From contig CM056733.1 in assembly GCA_029844215.1 (NCBI GenBank), forward strand, positions 40,928,642 to 40,992,641: a stretch of 64,000 bases of DNA. The letters run 5' to 3'. The stretch is from Przewalskia tangutica (taxonomy: Eukaryota > Streptophyta > Magnoliopsida > Solanales > Solanaceae). Below the pieces are notes generated by a model, which saw only the letters and a program-made list of their open reading frames with translations, was not told the DNA's origin and did not search any database. Shown here one piece after another: positions 31,777-44,024 of the stretch (position 1 is its first letter; each line of letters opens with the position of its first letter). Made by a program: the position numbers and the translations under genes.

Positions 31777-33643
31777 GCTTGTTTATAAGCCTTTTGTGAG
31801 TAGGATATTCTTGTTTATAACAATTTTATTACAACAGCCATGATCTAGGAAATATCATTTTGTCTCATCTTAGCTTCTATGCAGATGGAAGTTTCTCCGG
31901 TTTTAATAATACTTAATCACAAAATATTTCCTTATTAACGCCGCAGATGGTTTGTCGATACACATTCGATTTCAAATCAAGAAACATACTTAAGTCGTTA
32001 TACCTAACTTCCCATAAAGCTAGTATAACTCTTAAGTTTTCAAAAACCAAGTATTACTTCTTCTTTCAAAATGATTCAAAAATCTTTTGAAATACTTCAA
32101 GTTCTTTATTATCACATAACCAAAGCTTATAGTTCAAATCGATTACCTTTAAAACCACAAGTATTTTCTTACCTACATAAAGTCGTTATAACCAACTTCC
32201 CATAAAGCCGTTATAACACATTATGTTTTAGACCAATCAAATACATTTAACACACGACGCTCATCGCATCACATAGTTACACACATATCATGCTAGAAGA
32301 GATAGGAAGAGGTTCACATACCTCGCGACGAGTATCGACTAATAGCAAAACGCCCAAGTACCTCAAACCGCGGCTACTCCTTAAGCCAAGTAGATCGCGC
32401 CACGCATAGTACTTCAACCTATAAGGCCACGCGCGCTTATTAACATTTAGATCTCTTCGTAGAACATTCTACGTAAAATTCGGCAAAGACCTCCCCACAA
32501 CCGCGTAAATCTCCTCTCTCTATCGAGGCCGCCATACAAGCCAACCGGGGTTTATACATCTAACCGGACGTGTACAATTCTACTTCACAAGAATGCTACA
32601 CAAGTTCATCTGAATACACCCTATGTAATTACGATTCGCTTTCTTTCTTTATATTCAGCTTAAGTCAAAAGACATTGCACGCAGTTAGGTTGATTCTATA
32701 TATAGTATACTTCAACTATATAATCTTACAACATGTAATTTCCAATTACAATAAGGGACAAGATATTACCTCGATAAGCCCAAAATTATCCAAGTATAAA
32801 GTCGATCTGGGCAACGTTTAGCTCCAACTCCGTGCTCTCCAACCCGCCTCCAAACCACCCTTAGAAGTTCTAACCAACTTCTACCTAATACTCCAACTAA
32901 CTATGGAGATTTTCCTTAGGTTTCGGTTTTGTGATGAAGGGAAGTATAATAGTATTATGGGCTTTTCAGATAGGTATAACCTTAGAATACTACAAGGTAT
33001 ATGGCTAAGGTAATTTGGGTATAGTAACAATACTTTGAGAGTATTTCTACCAAGAGGGGTATTTATACGAGACAACAACACAAGGGGTGTATACCCTCGG
33101 CCTACCCCACTGTGGGGTACTCTCGTGGGGAGAACTCTCGCCAAGGGGCCTCTCAAAGGGGAGGACGAGAACAACAAGAAGGAGGGGAGGATTTCTAAGA
33201 CTTAGAACATTTTAGGATGAATAAGTCTTCAAAGGGGGAGTGGTATTTATAGTCTAGCAAAGGCCAACCAATGGCCAAGATCATGCCAAGTGCAAGGCAA
33301 GTGTAGGGCCATGATCATGCCAAGTGCACCTTATCCATCTACCACCAAAATATCCTACCAACCCTTGACCAAAACAATGGCCAAATCGTCCCACGTGCCG
33401 CCCACTATTCCGCCAATGAGAGGTGGCAAGTGGCGCCTCTCGTTGGTCCAACACGCCGTCTCTCGAAAAATCCGCAAAAATTAAAAATGACATAGCCGGA
33501 ATTTTCCTTCGCAAGTTATGTAAAACGTTTAGTCGAAAAATGACTCTAATCGTGTTGTGCACAAAGTGAAATCGCCAAGCTACTTTAAAAGCCCAAACTT
33601 TTCTACGCACGCCCCACGCATACTGCGGAAATACGGTATAACA
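31777..33643 (-). repeat. Element E 3' LTR, right piece
   Basis: Resumes at the equivalent of about 37808 in the E 5' LTR ('gtgagtaggatattcttg') and ends at 'acggtataaca' before the polypurine tract. Contains the TATA box 33244-33251. Confidence 0.85.
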
Positions 33644-34924
33644 TTCTCCCATCCTTAGAAACATTCGTCCCGAATGTTCCTTCTAAGTCTCAAAACGAAC
33701 GCGCGCCAGTATAGCCTTCACTACTATAATTAGGAGAACAAACCTGCCACACCTGGCCACAGAAACACTCGCGCAAAATACTTACATCCACGTCCACGAG
33801 GGAACACTTCTAACATCACCACAAAACACCTCTCTCCGGGGTCTAGAATATACTTCCTTCGCACCTTCTCTTTATAAAAGAAATGATCACATCTATGCTC
33901 GCCATACATGCTCGCTTCTTCCCGATACCACTTTTGTCACTTTGCCGCGAGGTTCTAGTGTCACTCGGCGACAACAAATGGTACCGGCCGCATGCGATCC
34001 CCGAGGTCATCATACACTTCTTGTACACTCGAACTCTTTCTCATAACCTACCACATTTTCGAGCATCGCTTGATTCCCAAAACTCGGGTTACTATCTCTA
34101 ACGTGGTCAACATTAACGGGAACACTGGATGGATCTCCGATACTTTCCGAATATAACCATACGAAAAGACCGGACGTCGCTCCTAAGTCGGACGGCAAAT
34201 GCTAACATATAGGCAACCCGCCTACTCTTCACATGAACTCAAAAAGGCCCAAAGTAACTCGCTAAGTTCCTCTGCTTTCCAAAACTCGTCACACCCTAAC
34301 CGGGTTGTACCTTCAAGACCGACCGTCAACTCGAACTCCAAGCGCCGTCGCCGATAATCCACACGATTTCTCCGAGCTGCCAAAAACCCTTCTAGATAAG
34401 CCTCACTTTATCCACGATGCATTGGAACAAGCTCAACCAACTATCTCGAACCTTGCCAACATCAAACCAATCGGCCAAGAACTTACACTTCCGCCCGCAA
34501 GGCGCCATAAAGCGACATCCGAATACCGAAATGGTAGCTACTAAAACACTCCTCAACAGAGACAACAATCCTTACAATACCCCTGAAATCCACACACTGA
34601 CCCGAGGGCGAATACGATACGGAGACTCACCTGAGTTCCTAGTCCCGCCCAGAAACTTCCAAAAGAAACAACAGAACTGGCTCCACTGTCATAAGGTAAA
34701 GGTAGGCACCCGTGCAGCCTTACAACCTTTACGATAAATCCACACCGCCGAGTAAACGGTCTTTGCTAAGACAAGACGGTGACTCCTCGGCCCGACCATC
34801 GGGTCGAATCGCATCCACGAACTCGTACGCTGGTTAACTAAACTTGGGCCTAACACCCTCATAACCCTAACCCAAAGCGGGACCACCAAAAACTGACCCC
34901 ACTACCATACAGGCCGCGGGTTGA
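33644..34924 (-). pseudogene. Element E polypurine tract and integrase remnants
   Basis: Polypurine tract (minus) 33644-33658. Further right are a primer-site-like motif (33924-33940) and broken integrase C-terminal and core segments, with the RKGCKAARVPTF-type piece at 34690-34760 corresponding to the RKVVRLHGVPTF block. No RT is present. Confidence 0.65.
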
Positions 34925-35450
34925 CCCGCAACGTGGCCTCAACCCGACCCGGCAACGCGCAAGACATTAGCTCCCCGAACCGGAAAACTCTCACTAATCA
35001 CGTTACGAAAACCTAGCGGTCTTCTTAGCTCAACTACCCTCTTTCATTCCACACTACTCGTGACTTATCCCACAAACATAGCTCACGTGCACTATGCACT
35101 CCTATAAGGGTCAAACATAAACATACGTCTTTTACTCGAGATGGCCTTACCTCTAAGGTCTTCACGTATAATGCTCTAAGGCTCACACCTTCTCTATCCC
35201 CCAAATCTTACTTGGTTAACTAACCATGATTTCCTAATCACAATTTACACCATGCTATCTGAACATAACACTTATGATATACCCATCTTATCATACATAC
35301 TAATCCCTAGAGGGTTAAAGATCTATCTGTATTTATCGCTTCACTCCCTTAGTCGTCTAATCAAACACGCCTGTAGGGCGCATAGCTAAGGAAGGTGACG
35401 AACTACCCATCGATCCTGAAGGCTAAGTCCTCCTACTTACAACCCTCCTA
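34925..35450 (-). other. Non-coding spacer in E (same as in D and G)
   Basis: Same sequence and position as 27081-27600 and 54440-54930. No open frame is shared by the three copies. Confidence 0.8.
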
Positions 35451-36172
35451 CTAGGTCACCCATTCGACACATGGCCCTGACGGCCGCCGGTAAAACAAGT
35501 ACCAACTAAAAGATGACATTCCCCGGGATGACGTCTGTCACACTGTGAACACTGGGGAAAAACTGAATCCGGCTGGCTGGAACCTACGTGTAGCTGTGAA
35601 CCGGAAGCTCTGGAGCTCTGACCAACTCCTGCATACCCCGAACGTCCTGAAACCTGTGGAGGACCTTTCTGCACTGGTGGATGTGCATAATCTAATCTGC
35701 TGGTGAGGTGACTCGACTCGAAAGTTGCCAAAGGACCTTTCTGTCCTGGCCCTCTTCTGCTGTCCTTCGTTAACCCGTCGATCTCTACGTTTCTTGGCCT
35801 GCCGCGCACAAGCCCGTACACAGGCCATGCTCAAGCCTAACTGAAGAATTACTCTCGCGCAACCCTTTCTAAGATATTCATCAAGACTCGCGGTACATCG
35901 GTATACTCTCTGGTAGCCAAATCCATAGCTAGTAACAGGGTTGTCTCTTCGCAATCTATATTCTCTGTTTCCGTGGCCGCGAAGGTTCAAATGTCATGGC
36001 CGCAGAGGAATCCTGCCGCCGTGCTAAACTCACTGGCCGCGACGCCGCAGAACTCCCCGAATGAAGCACTACCCTAGGTAATGATTGGGCTGTGCCCTCG
36101 TAACCTCTCAGATTTACTCGCAGCCTCCTTGTCGCTTGCCCTCCCGGCCGGGGTTTGCCCTACGCGAGGCAT
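35451..36172 (-). pseudogene. gag: Element E gag, internally deleted
   Basis: The minus-strand ATG at 36172-36170 follows 'ctttccactaccgct'. The best open stretch (35990-35538) reads through the gag C-terminal half (VYRCTASLDEYLRKGCARVIL, QAKKRRDRRVN) into SFGNFR. The capsid core is missing, as in D and G. Confidence 0.75.
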
Positions 36173-36356
36173 AGCGGTAGTGGAAAGAAATACGTGAGAG
36201 GTCCAACTTACAACAAAGCTCTAAGGCACGATCTCGAGTGAGAAGAATAGAAACCAATCCTAAATATCCTATAGCCTCACGATTATTGGTGTGGTGCAAC
36301 ACACCGATAATCAAGACTCTATCGATACGGTCGTAGACACTTTCCGAGGATTAATC

Positions 36357-36367
36357 GCTCGATACCA
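36357..36367 (-). promoter_or_regulatory. Element E primer-binding site
   Basis: Minus strand TGGTATCGAGC followed by four bases and the LTR end at 36372. Confidence 0.85.
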
Positions 36368-36371
36368 CTTT

Positions 36372-39300
36372 TGTCACGACCAACCGGCCCGTGATCGTGC
36401 CTTACCGGGCACCCTAGTGATACAACATCAGAGTAATCAGCGGAACATAAGACGATAACATGAAATAACAAGATGTATGAAACAATAGTCTGAGAAAACT
36501 TGTCTTACGGCATATATATATATAAATCAATTTAAAACCGAACAGTTATATCCCATTACAACTCGCCACAACAAGATTACTATGCACTTCTAAGAATGAT
36601 ACGACAACAATGGCGGACAGGCCCCGCCATACCACGAATGTAAATACCTATAACGACGGACTATACCATCGATAAGCCTCCGAGAAGCGGAGCTTCCCAT
36701 ACGCCGAATCGTGACCCTAAGAGCGAGGATCCACACTGGTGTACCTTTACTGCGGCATGAACGCAGCCCGAAGGAGGTCGATAACAGTACCAAGTATGTG
36801 AAATCGAAAATATCAGAAATGAAATCATAGTAGTCTATATAAAGCGGGAGACATGTATGATAACCAAAACTACGATTCACAATAAATAAGCCATGTCAAG
36901 TCGTGACTCACGCCTCAAAGTCATCATAAAACCGCACGGGTAAGTGCGAGGCATAGCCGACTACTAAAACCCACAAGACAACAAGGTCGTAAATCGTATC
37001 ATGAGATCCGTCTAGGCAGTCAAATGATCAAAGCCGCCACTCGCCGCAGATCTAACTGCGTCTAGCCACGAATTTCCGTAGCTCCGCACGGGCCACCCAA
37101 TGGCCCGCATGAGGTATTCCCCGCATCGAGGTAGCTACTCCCGGCGCCTCGACTCTCCGTCCGCGTAGCCACAAAGACCGCATGACCACAAGCGGCCGAT
37201 ACTAACTGGAACTCCGTAGTTCCGATAGCCATCTGCACTGCATAAGGTATTCTCGAATCATAGGTCACTAGACCCTCTGAGTCTACCCCGCATCGGAGGG
37301 CAGCTTAACCCCCGGAATCATGAGTGATATAATATCAACATGACAGCTTATCGTTAAACAACCTAAGCACAACAAGGGAAAACCCCTTTACACAAACATC
37401 ACAAGATACTAACTCACGTAGCATCCTAACATGTTTACTTATCAAGTCAACAAGAAAGTATTACAAGACTATCACAAATCAATACAATCAAGTTATTCAC
37501 ACAAGGTACTTTCTACATTATGTTAACAAGTTCGGGTTTTTAGCCCCAAAGTACTTCATGTATTACTTTTTTAAAAGATCCGTTTCTTTCACAAAAGTCA
37601 CACAATACCCGTAGTATAAAAATAGAGTGATTATCTTTTGAAGTAAATCAGAACACTTCTCTTTGTAAAATCAAGTAACAACATTCTTTTCCCAACGCTC
37701 AAGTTTGCCTAATTTCAAATGTTCACGGTTCTTATTTTAGAAAGGTTTCGTAGTTCATAGTCTTATTCATTTAAGAATATAATTCTCTTTTAAACCATCT
37801 GAGAATCATAAGCCTTGTATGTGAGTAGGATATTCTTGTTTATAACAATTTTATTACAAAGATCCATGATCTAGGAAATATCATTTTGTCTCATCTTAGC
37901 TTCATGCAGATGGAAGTTTCTCTGGTTTTAATAATACTTAATCACAAAATATTTCCTTTTATTAACGCTGCAGTGGTTTGTCGATACACATTCTGATTTC
38001 CGAAATCAGTAAAACATCCTTAAGCCGTTATACCTAACTTCCCATAAAGCTAGTATAACTCTTAAGTTTTCAAAAACCAAGTATTACTTCTTCTTTCAAA
38101 ATGATTCAAAATCTTTTGAAATACTTCAAGTTCTTTATTATCACATAACCACGTTATAGTTCAAATCGATTACCTTTTAAAACCACAAGTATTTTCTTAC
38201 CTACATAAAGTGTTATAACCAACTTCCCATAAAGCCGTTATAACACTTTATGTTTTAGACCAATCAAATACATTTAACACACGTACGCCTATCGTACTAC
38301 ATAGTTACACACATATCATGCTAGAAGAGATAGGAAGAGGTTCACATACCGCGACGAGTATCGACTAATAGCAAAACGCTCCCAAGTACCTCAAACCGCC
38401 ACTCCTTAAGCCAAGTAGATCGCGCCACGCATAGTACTTCAACCTATAAGGCCACGCGCTTATTAACATTTAGATCTCTTCAGAGAACATTCTACGTAAA
38501 ATTCGCAAGAAGACTCCCCGCAAATCACAGAAATCTCCTCCTCTATCGAGGCCGCTATCAAGACAACCGGGGGTTATACATCTAACTGCGTGTACAATTC
38601 TACTTCACAAGAATGCTACACAAGTCTATCAGTAATACATCTATGTAATTACAGCTGATTCTTTTTCTTTATATTCGTGCTTAAGTCAAAAGACATTGCC
38701 GCAAATCTAGGTTCAGTTCTATATATAGTATACTTCAACTATATAATCTTACAACATGTAATTTCCAATTACAATAAGGGGACAAGATATTACCTCGATA
38801 AGCCCAAAATTATCCAAGTATAAAGTCGATCCTGGGCAACGTTTAGCTCCAACTCCGTGCTCTCCAACCCGCTCCAAACCACCCTTAGAAGTTCTAACCA
38901 ACTTCTACCTAATACTCCAACTAACTATGGAGATTTTCCTTAGGGTTTCGGTTTTGTGACTGAAGGGAAGTATAATAGTATTACTGGCTTTTCGTATAGG
39001 TATAACCTTAGAATACTACAAGGTATACGGCTAAGGTAATTTGGGTATAGTAACAATACTTTTGAGAGTATTTCTACCAAGAGGGGGGGTATTTATACGA
39101 GACAACAACACAAGGGGGGGTGTATACCCCTCGGCCTACCCCACTAGTGGGTACTCTACTGGGGGAGAACTCTCGCCAAGGGGCCTCAAAGGGGGAGCAC
39201 GAGAACCACACCACGGGAGGGGGAGGATTTCTAAGACTTAGAACATTTTAGGATGAATAAGTCTTCAAAGGGGAGGGGTATTTATAGGTCTAGCAAAGGC

Positions 39301-39690
39301 CAACCAATGTCCAAGATCATGCCAAGTGCAAGGCAAGTGTAGGGCCATGATCATGCCAAGTGCACCTTATCCATCTACCACCAAAATATCCTACCAACCC
39401 CGACCAAAACAATGGCCAAATCGTCCCACGTGTCGCCCCACTATTCCGCCAATGAGGTGCTGCCAGTGGCGCCTCTCGCCGTCCAACACGCTTCGTCTCT
39501 CGGAAAAATCCGCAAAAATTAAAAATGACATAGCCGGAATTTTCCCTTCGCAAGTTATGTAAAACGTTTCGTCGAAAAATGACTCTAATCGGGTGTTGTG
39601 CACAAAGTGAAATCGGCCAAGCTACTTTAAAAGCCCAAACTTTTCTACGTACGTCCTTACGTACATACTCTGGAAATACGGGGTATAACA
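36372..39690 (-). repeat. Element E 5' LTR
   Basis: 3319 bp, complete with both termini. TATA box (minus) at 39279-39286, donor-like site near 38350, 'atgcggg' minisatellite traces at 37080-37300. Confidence 0.9.
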
Positions 39691-39695
39691 ATCCA
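39691..39695. repeat. Target-site duplication of element E (right, atcca)
   Basis: Partner of 22041-22045. Confidence 0.94.
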
Positions 39696-39724
39696 CTTGC
39701 CTAGATCTTGGCCATTGATTTCCC

Positions 39725-39732
39725 TATAAATA
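39725..39732 (+). promoter_or_regulatory. TATA box of C 5' LTR
   Basis: TATAAATA followed by 'ccccttgtgtgcaagac'; the same in the 3' LTR at 45694-45701. Element E inserted 30 bp upstream of it and would separate the promoter from upstream U3 sequence. Confidence 0.75.
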
Positions 39733-40560
39733 CCCCTTGTGTGCAAGACTTTATTTCATCCACATTAGAAAGTTTCCAAGGCAAAAATTTCCCTCCCTCC
39801 CTTTGTGAGTTCTCGTCCAAACACCCCCCCACCTTGAGTAGAATTCTTCAAGTATTGTTGTTATTCCAAATACCTTAGCCTAGTATTCCTAGTAGTTTTC
39901 CAAAATTATTTCTAATATTAAGAGCCCGGAAATACTATTTTGTTCCTTTAGTCGCCAAACGAAGCCCTAGAAAAATCTTCATAGCTTAGATGAAGTGTTA
40001 AGAAAAGTTGTTTAGAAACTTCTAAGGGTTGCTTGGAACGGGTTGGTGCGTAAGGAAGTGGAGCTAAACGTTGCTCAGGATCGACTTATAAACTTGGATA
40101 ATTTTGGGCTTATCGAGGTAATGATCTTTATCCCCCTATTGTAATTGGAAATTACATGTTGTAGTAGTTAATAATTGAGTATAAGATATATTGGAAGAAT
40201 CGATAAAGAATTGAATCAGATTTACATCGATTGTATTTACTGATGACTTGTAGTATTATTATGGAGTAAAAATTGTACACATCAGGTTAGGCGTGTAACC
40301 CCCGGGATTGTTGGTTTTGGAGCAGGCCTCGTTAGAGGAGGGCATTTATGTGGTTACTGGGGAGGGGAGGTGCCGCGAATTTTCTGTAATAAAGAACCTT
40401 GTACTTAGAATTGTTCTACGAAGAGATCTAGAGGTTGATAGGCGTTTTGTGGCCTTTATAGGTCAAGTACTAAGAGTAGCGTATTCTACTTGAAGGGTGG
40501 AAAAGACTAGCAGGGTTACAGTACTTTGGAGCTATTTGCTAATTGTCGATAATCGTCGCG

Positions 40561-40570
40561 AGGTATGTGA
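40561..40570 (+). promoter_or_regulatory. Putative 5' splice donor in C LTR
   Basis: GCGAG/GTATGTGA, GT at 40563; identical at 46552 in the 3' LTR. A second donor-like GAG/GTAATGA lies at 40118 (46090 in the 3' LTR). Confidence 0.5.
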
Positions 40571-41589
40571 ACCTCTTCCTATCTTTTCTAGCATCATTGT
40601 GTAAACTAGTACGGTAGACGTATGTGTGCTAAACGAAGTAGGTTGGTTTAAAACATAAAATGTTATAACGGCTTTATGGGAAGTTTGTTATAACAACTTT
40701 ATGTAGGAAAAGAAATAGGTTGTGGTTTTTAAAAGATAAGAGACTTGACTTATTAATGACTTGATGTGAAATGCTACGGACTTGGTTTGTGTTAAAAGTT
40801 GTGAAACCGCATTTATGAGAAATGGGTAATTGGGTTTTAAAAAGGAATAAGTTATATTGATTTCGGAAATGAGAATAAGTATCGAACAAACCACTGCAGC
40901 GTTAATAAAGGAAAATGTATTGACTAATTAATTATTATCAAAACCAGTAGAAACCTCCATCTGCATAGAAGCTAAGATAAGACAAAATTGTATTACATTT
41001 CCTAGATCATGGCTGCTTTAATAAGATTGTCATAAACAAGTATAACCTACTCACACATAGACTTATGTTACTCAAATTGTTTTAAAAGAGATTACGTTGT
41101 TAAGTGATTAAGACTATGAGCTATGAAATCTTTCGAAAATAAGAGACTTGAGTATTTGAAATTAGGCAACTTGAACTTTTGGAAAATAATGTTGTTACTT
41201 GATTTTAAAAGGGAAAGTGTTTTGGTTTAAAAGGGCATGGTATTGTCTTAATTTGGTTTAAAAAGGAAAGTATGGAAGTTGTTTTGGTTTACTTAAAATG
41301 CCAGTCACTCTATTTTGATAATACGGGCGGGTGACCTTTATAAAAGAAATGGATCTTTTAAAAATAATTTAACGTACGTAGTACTTTGGGGTTAAAACAC
41401 GACTTTGGCATAAAATGAGAGTACCTTGAGTTGTGTGTAACTTGCCTATGTTTGCGTGTGATAGCCTTGTCGTGCTAGTATTGTATTTCTATACCACCGC
41501 TCTCGATGGAGGCGGCTGATTTGTTATGATCTTACTTGGACGCACGGCAGCGGTGTGAGCATTCCACGCACGCACGTGATTATTATTCC

Positions 41590-41965
41590 ATGGACTAGCT
41601 CTCCTGAGGTTTTACCGATTCGGCTTGTATCCGGTAGTTGGCTCGCACTTGCCCCGAGGTCGTGGCGATTCGGCTTGGTATCCGGTAGTTAGCCTTCGTA
41701 CTTGCCCCGCTTCAGTTTTGTGGACGGTCTCGTGATTCCGGCTTGGCATCCGTAGTTAGTCTTCGATTTGCCCCGCCACCACGTGGGCACGTGGTATCCG
41801 TAGTTGGCTTTCGTACTTGCCACGGGTCACCGTGGTATGGTTATATAGATTTGTTAGTACGACTTTGGTATCCGGTAGTTGGCTTCGTACTTGCCGGCCG
41901 ATTGATGACGCGGCTTTGGTATCCGGTAGTTAGCCTCAGACTTGCCCCAGACGGTTTTATGACCG
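41590..41965 (+). repeat. About 60-bp minisatellite in C 5' LTR
   Basis: Six or seven units of 'ggtatccggtagttggc' plus 'cgtacttgcccc'. The 3' LTR copy is at 47600-47965 and reads 'ggtatctggtagttggc'. Confidence 0.88.
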
Positions 41966-42646
41966 CAGTGGGACACGTGTTCATGTGTACTCCTTGGTGT
42001 GGTTATCGTAGACTTCCGGCAGTGAGGAAGGTGTTCCACGGGCACGATTGATGTTGCGGGCATGAGACCCATAGTTATATTTGAGTGATGACTTTGAGGG
42101 CGTGAGTCCCTGACTTGACGTGACTGCTTATATATTATGTACTGTAGTTTGGTTATCATATATGTCTCTTGTTTTATATAGACTACTATGGTTTCATTTA
42201 TGATTTTGATTCACATACTTGGTACTGTTATCGACCTCCTTCGGGCCGCGTTCATGCCGCAGTAGAGGTACACGATTGTTGATCCTCGCTCATAGGATCA
42301 CGATTCAGCTTGGGAAGCTCCGTTTCTCGGAGGCTTATCTTTCGTATAGTCCTGTCGTTGTAGTACTTACATTCGTGGGTATGACGGCCCCGTCCCGTCG
42401 TTGTTATAACACTCTTAGAGGTCCGTAGTAATGTTGTGGCGAGTTTGTAAAAGGGATGTAATCGTCGTTCAAGTTTTATTTATATATTCGTAAAGGTAAC
42501 CGCTTGTTAGCCTGCTTTGTTTCTTATTTCATTATTGTATATCTTGTTTCATGTGTATGTTTTTATATTCCGCTGATTTTCTCGATGTTGTATCACTAGG
42601 GTGCGGGTAAGGCACGACCACGCCCGGGTTCGGGTCGTGACAAAAG

Positions 42647-42658
42647 TGGTATCAGAGC
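42647..42658 (+). promoter_or_regulatory. Element C primer-binding site
   Basis: TGGTATCAGAGC, four bases after the LTR end; complementary to the initiator-Met tRNA 3' end. Confidence 0.93.
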
Positions 42659-42703
42659 AGTTAGTCCTCGGAAAGTTTCTACAGACCATGTCTAGTAGAG
42701 TCT

Positions 42704-42739
42704 TGATTATCGGTGTGTTGTGCACCACATCTATAATCA
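42704..42739 (+). promoter_or_regulatory. Dimerisation-site-like hairpin (C)
   Basis: Same fold as 7278-7313: TGATTAT/ATAATCA and GGTGTG/CACATC stems with the loop ttGTGCAC (GTGCAC 42720-42725). Confidence 0.6.
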
Positions 42740-42848
42740 GGAGGCTGCAGGACATTTAGGATTGGTTTCTATTCTTCTCACTCTGAGATCGTGCCTTAGA
42801 GTTGTGTCGTAAGTTGGACTCCCTCTGACGTATTCTTTTGTACCAGTT

Positions 42849-44024
42849 ATGCCTCTACGCAAGGCAACCAGAGCCCAGAAGGGCAAGGCAGCAGAGGGAG
42901 CTGCGAGTAGAGCACGGAGGGTTACCAGGACAGAGGCCCAGTCTTTACCCGAGGTGGTGCTACAGACGGCGGATTCTACGATGCCGCCAGCCCCAGTAGA
43001 GTTTAGAGCAGCAGCAATAGCTACTGAGGCCACGATATCTGCGCCTCCAGTCCCACAGTCTGGAGCAGAGGAGATGGGTTATAGGGAGATGGCCTAATTA
43101 CTAGCCAGGATTGTGGCCAGACATGAGGATAGGCTGGACGCAGCAGTTCCAGTAGCACCCGTGGTTCATCCTAGATCAGATAGCTTGAGACTACGAGATT
43201 TTCTGAGTTGCAGCCCGCCAGAGTTCTACGGGTCGAGGCCTGAGGATGATCCGCAGGAGTTCATCCGATTCTGGCGGATCATGAGAGTGATCAAGGCTTC
43301 GGAGACCGAGTCGGTGGTCTTAGGTTCGCATCGGCTGCGTGATACTGCAGTCGACTGGTTTGATTCGTGGGAGCTGTCCCGGGGGGAGCATGCGCCTCCA
43401 GCTGTGTGAGACGAGTTCTCAGGGGCATTTCTTGCACATTTCTTGCCTCCACAGACGAGGAGGGCTCGGGCCGACAGATTTTTGACGTTGAGGCAGAACG
43501 GGCGTACGGTTCGGGAATACAGTATAGAGTTTGACTCATGGACTCATTATGACCCCGCGTTAGTGGCAGACATGGAGGATAGAGTGCACCGATATATCAC
43601 AGGACATGACGATTATCTAACAGAGAGTTGTACAAGAGTAGCTCTTCAGTCTGACATAGACATTGCCCGCGTACATGCTTATGTGAAGCAGACCGAGGAA
43701 CGTAGAGATCGACGCATTAACCAAGATCAGCAGAAGAGGGCCAGAACATCAGGGTCCTTTGGTAACTTTCGAGGCGGACCTTCTCAACAGCAGACTGGTT
43801 ATGCGCCTCCGCCAAGATGCAGTGGTCATCCATGCACTTCGGGACGTTCGGTATTTAGGAGTTGGTCGAACTCTGGGAGCCGTTCACGATTTGCATACAG
43901 TTCTAGCCACCCGATTCGATTTTCCCTCGGTGTTCACTATGTGGTAGACGCCATCCCGGGAATGTCGTCTTTTGCTAGTACTTGTTTTACCGGCGCTGTG
44001 GCCACGCGAGAGAGAATGTCCTAG
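42849..44024 (+). pseudogene. gag: Element C gag, one frame with two stops
   Basis: MPLRKATRAQKGK starts right after the acceptor-like CAG. A single frame runs 42849-44024, interrupted only by TAA at 43095 and TGA at 43407. The TGA stands where element A encodes Trp (ADWEEF), so TGG became TGA; the TAA is most simply a former CAA or CAG. The gag domain (EFYGSRPEDDPQEFI, DWFDSWELSRGE, FLAHFLPPQTRRARADRFLTLRQNGRTVREYSIEFD) is complete. The C-terminal part has SFGNFRGGPSQQQ. The nucleocapsid knuckle and everything up to integrase are lost. Confidence 0.88.

Larger units (their letters stand above)
22046..39690 (-). mobile_element. Element E: minus-strand non-autonomous gypsy derivative, interrupted by D
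   Basis: Outer limits TGTCACGACCC (22046) and GGGGTATAACA (39690) are the two LTR termini in reverse. In plus coordinates: 3' LTR 22046-22307 plus 31777-33643, polypurine tract, internal region 33644-36356, primer site 36357-36367, 5' LTR 36372-39690. The 3' LTR contains element D and has lost about 1.2 kb (the part equivalent to 36640-37805). The internal region has gag and integrase remnants only. Confidence 0.88.
39691..42642 (+). repeat. Element C 5' LTR, second piece
   Basis: Aligns with 45663-48677. Blocks such as 40500-41460 are virtually identical to 46490-47450, while 41461-42642 carries many short GC-associated changes. Confidence 0.92.

Noticed and set aside
36590..36880. 96-codon minus-strand frame shared by several LTRs
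   Set aside because: Covers the conserved hairpin region of the LTR; open only in some copies and shifted in others.
40674..40894. Identical 71- and 68-codon minus-strand frames at 40674-40894 and 46663-46883
   Set aside because: They are antisense to the two LTRs of element C; the identity reflects LTR identity, and no start context or domain supports a gene.
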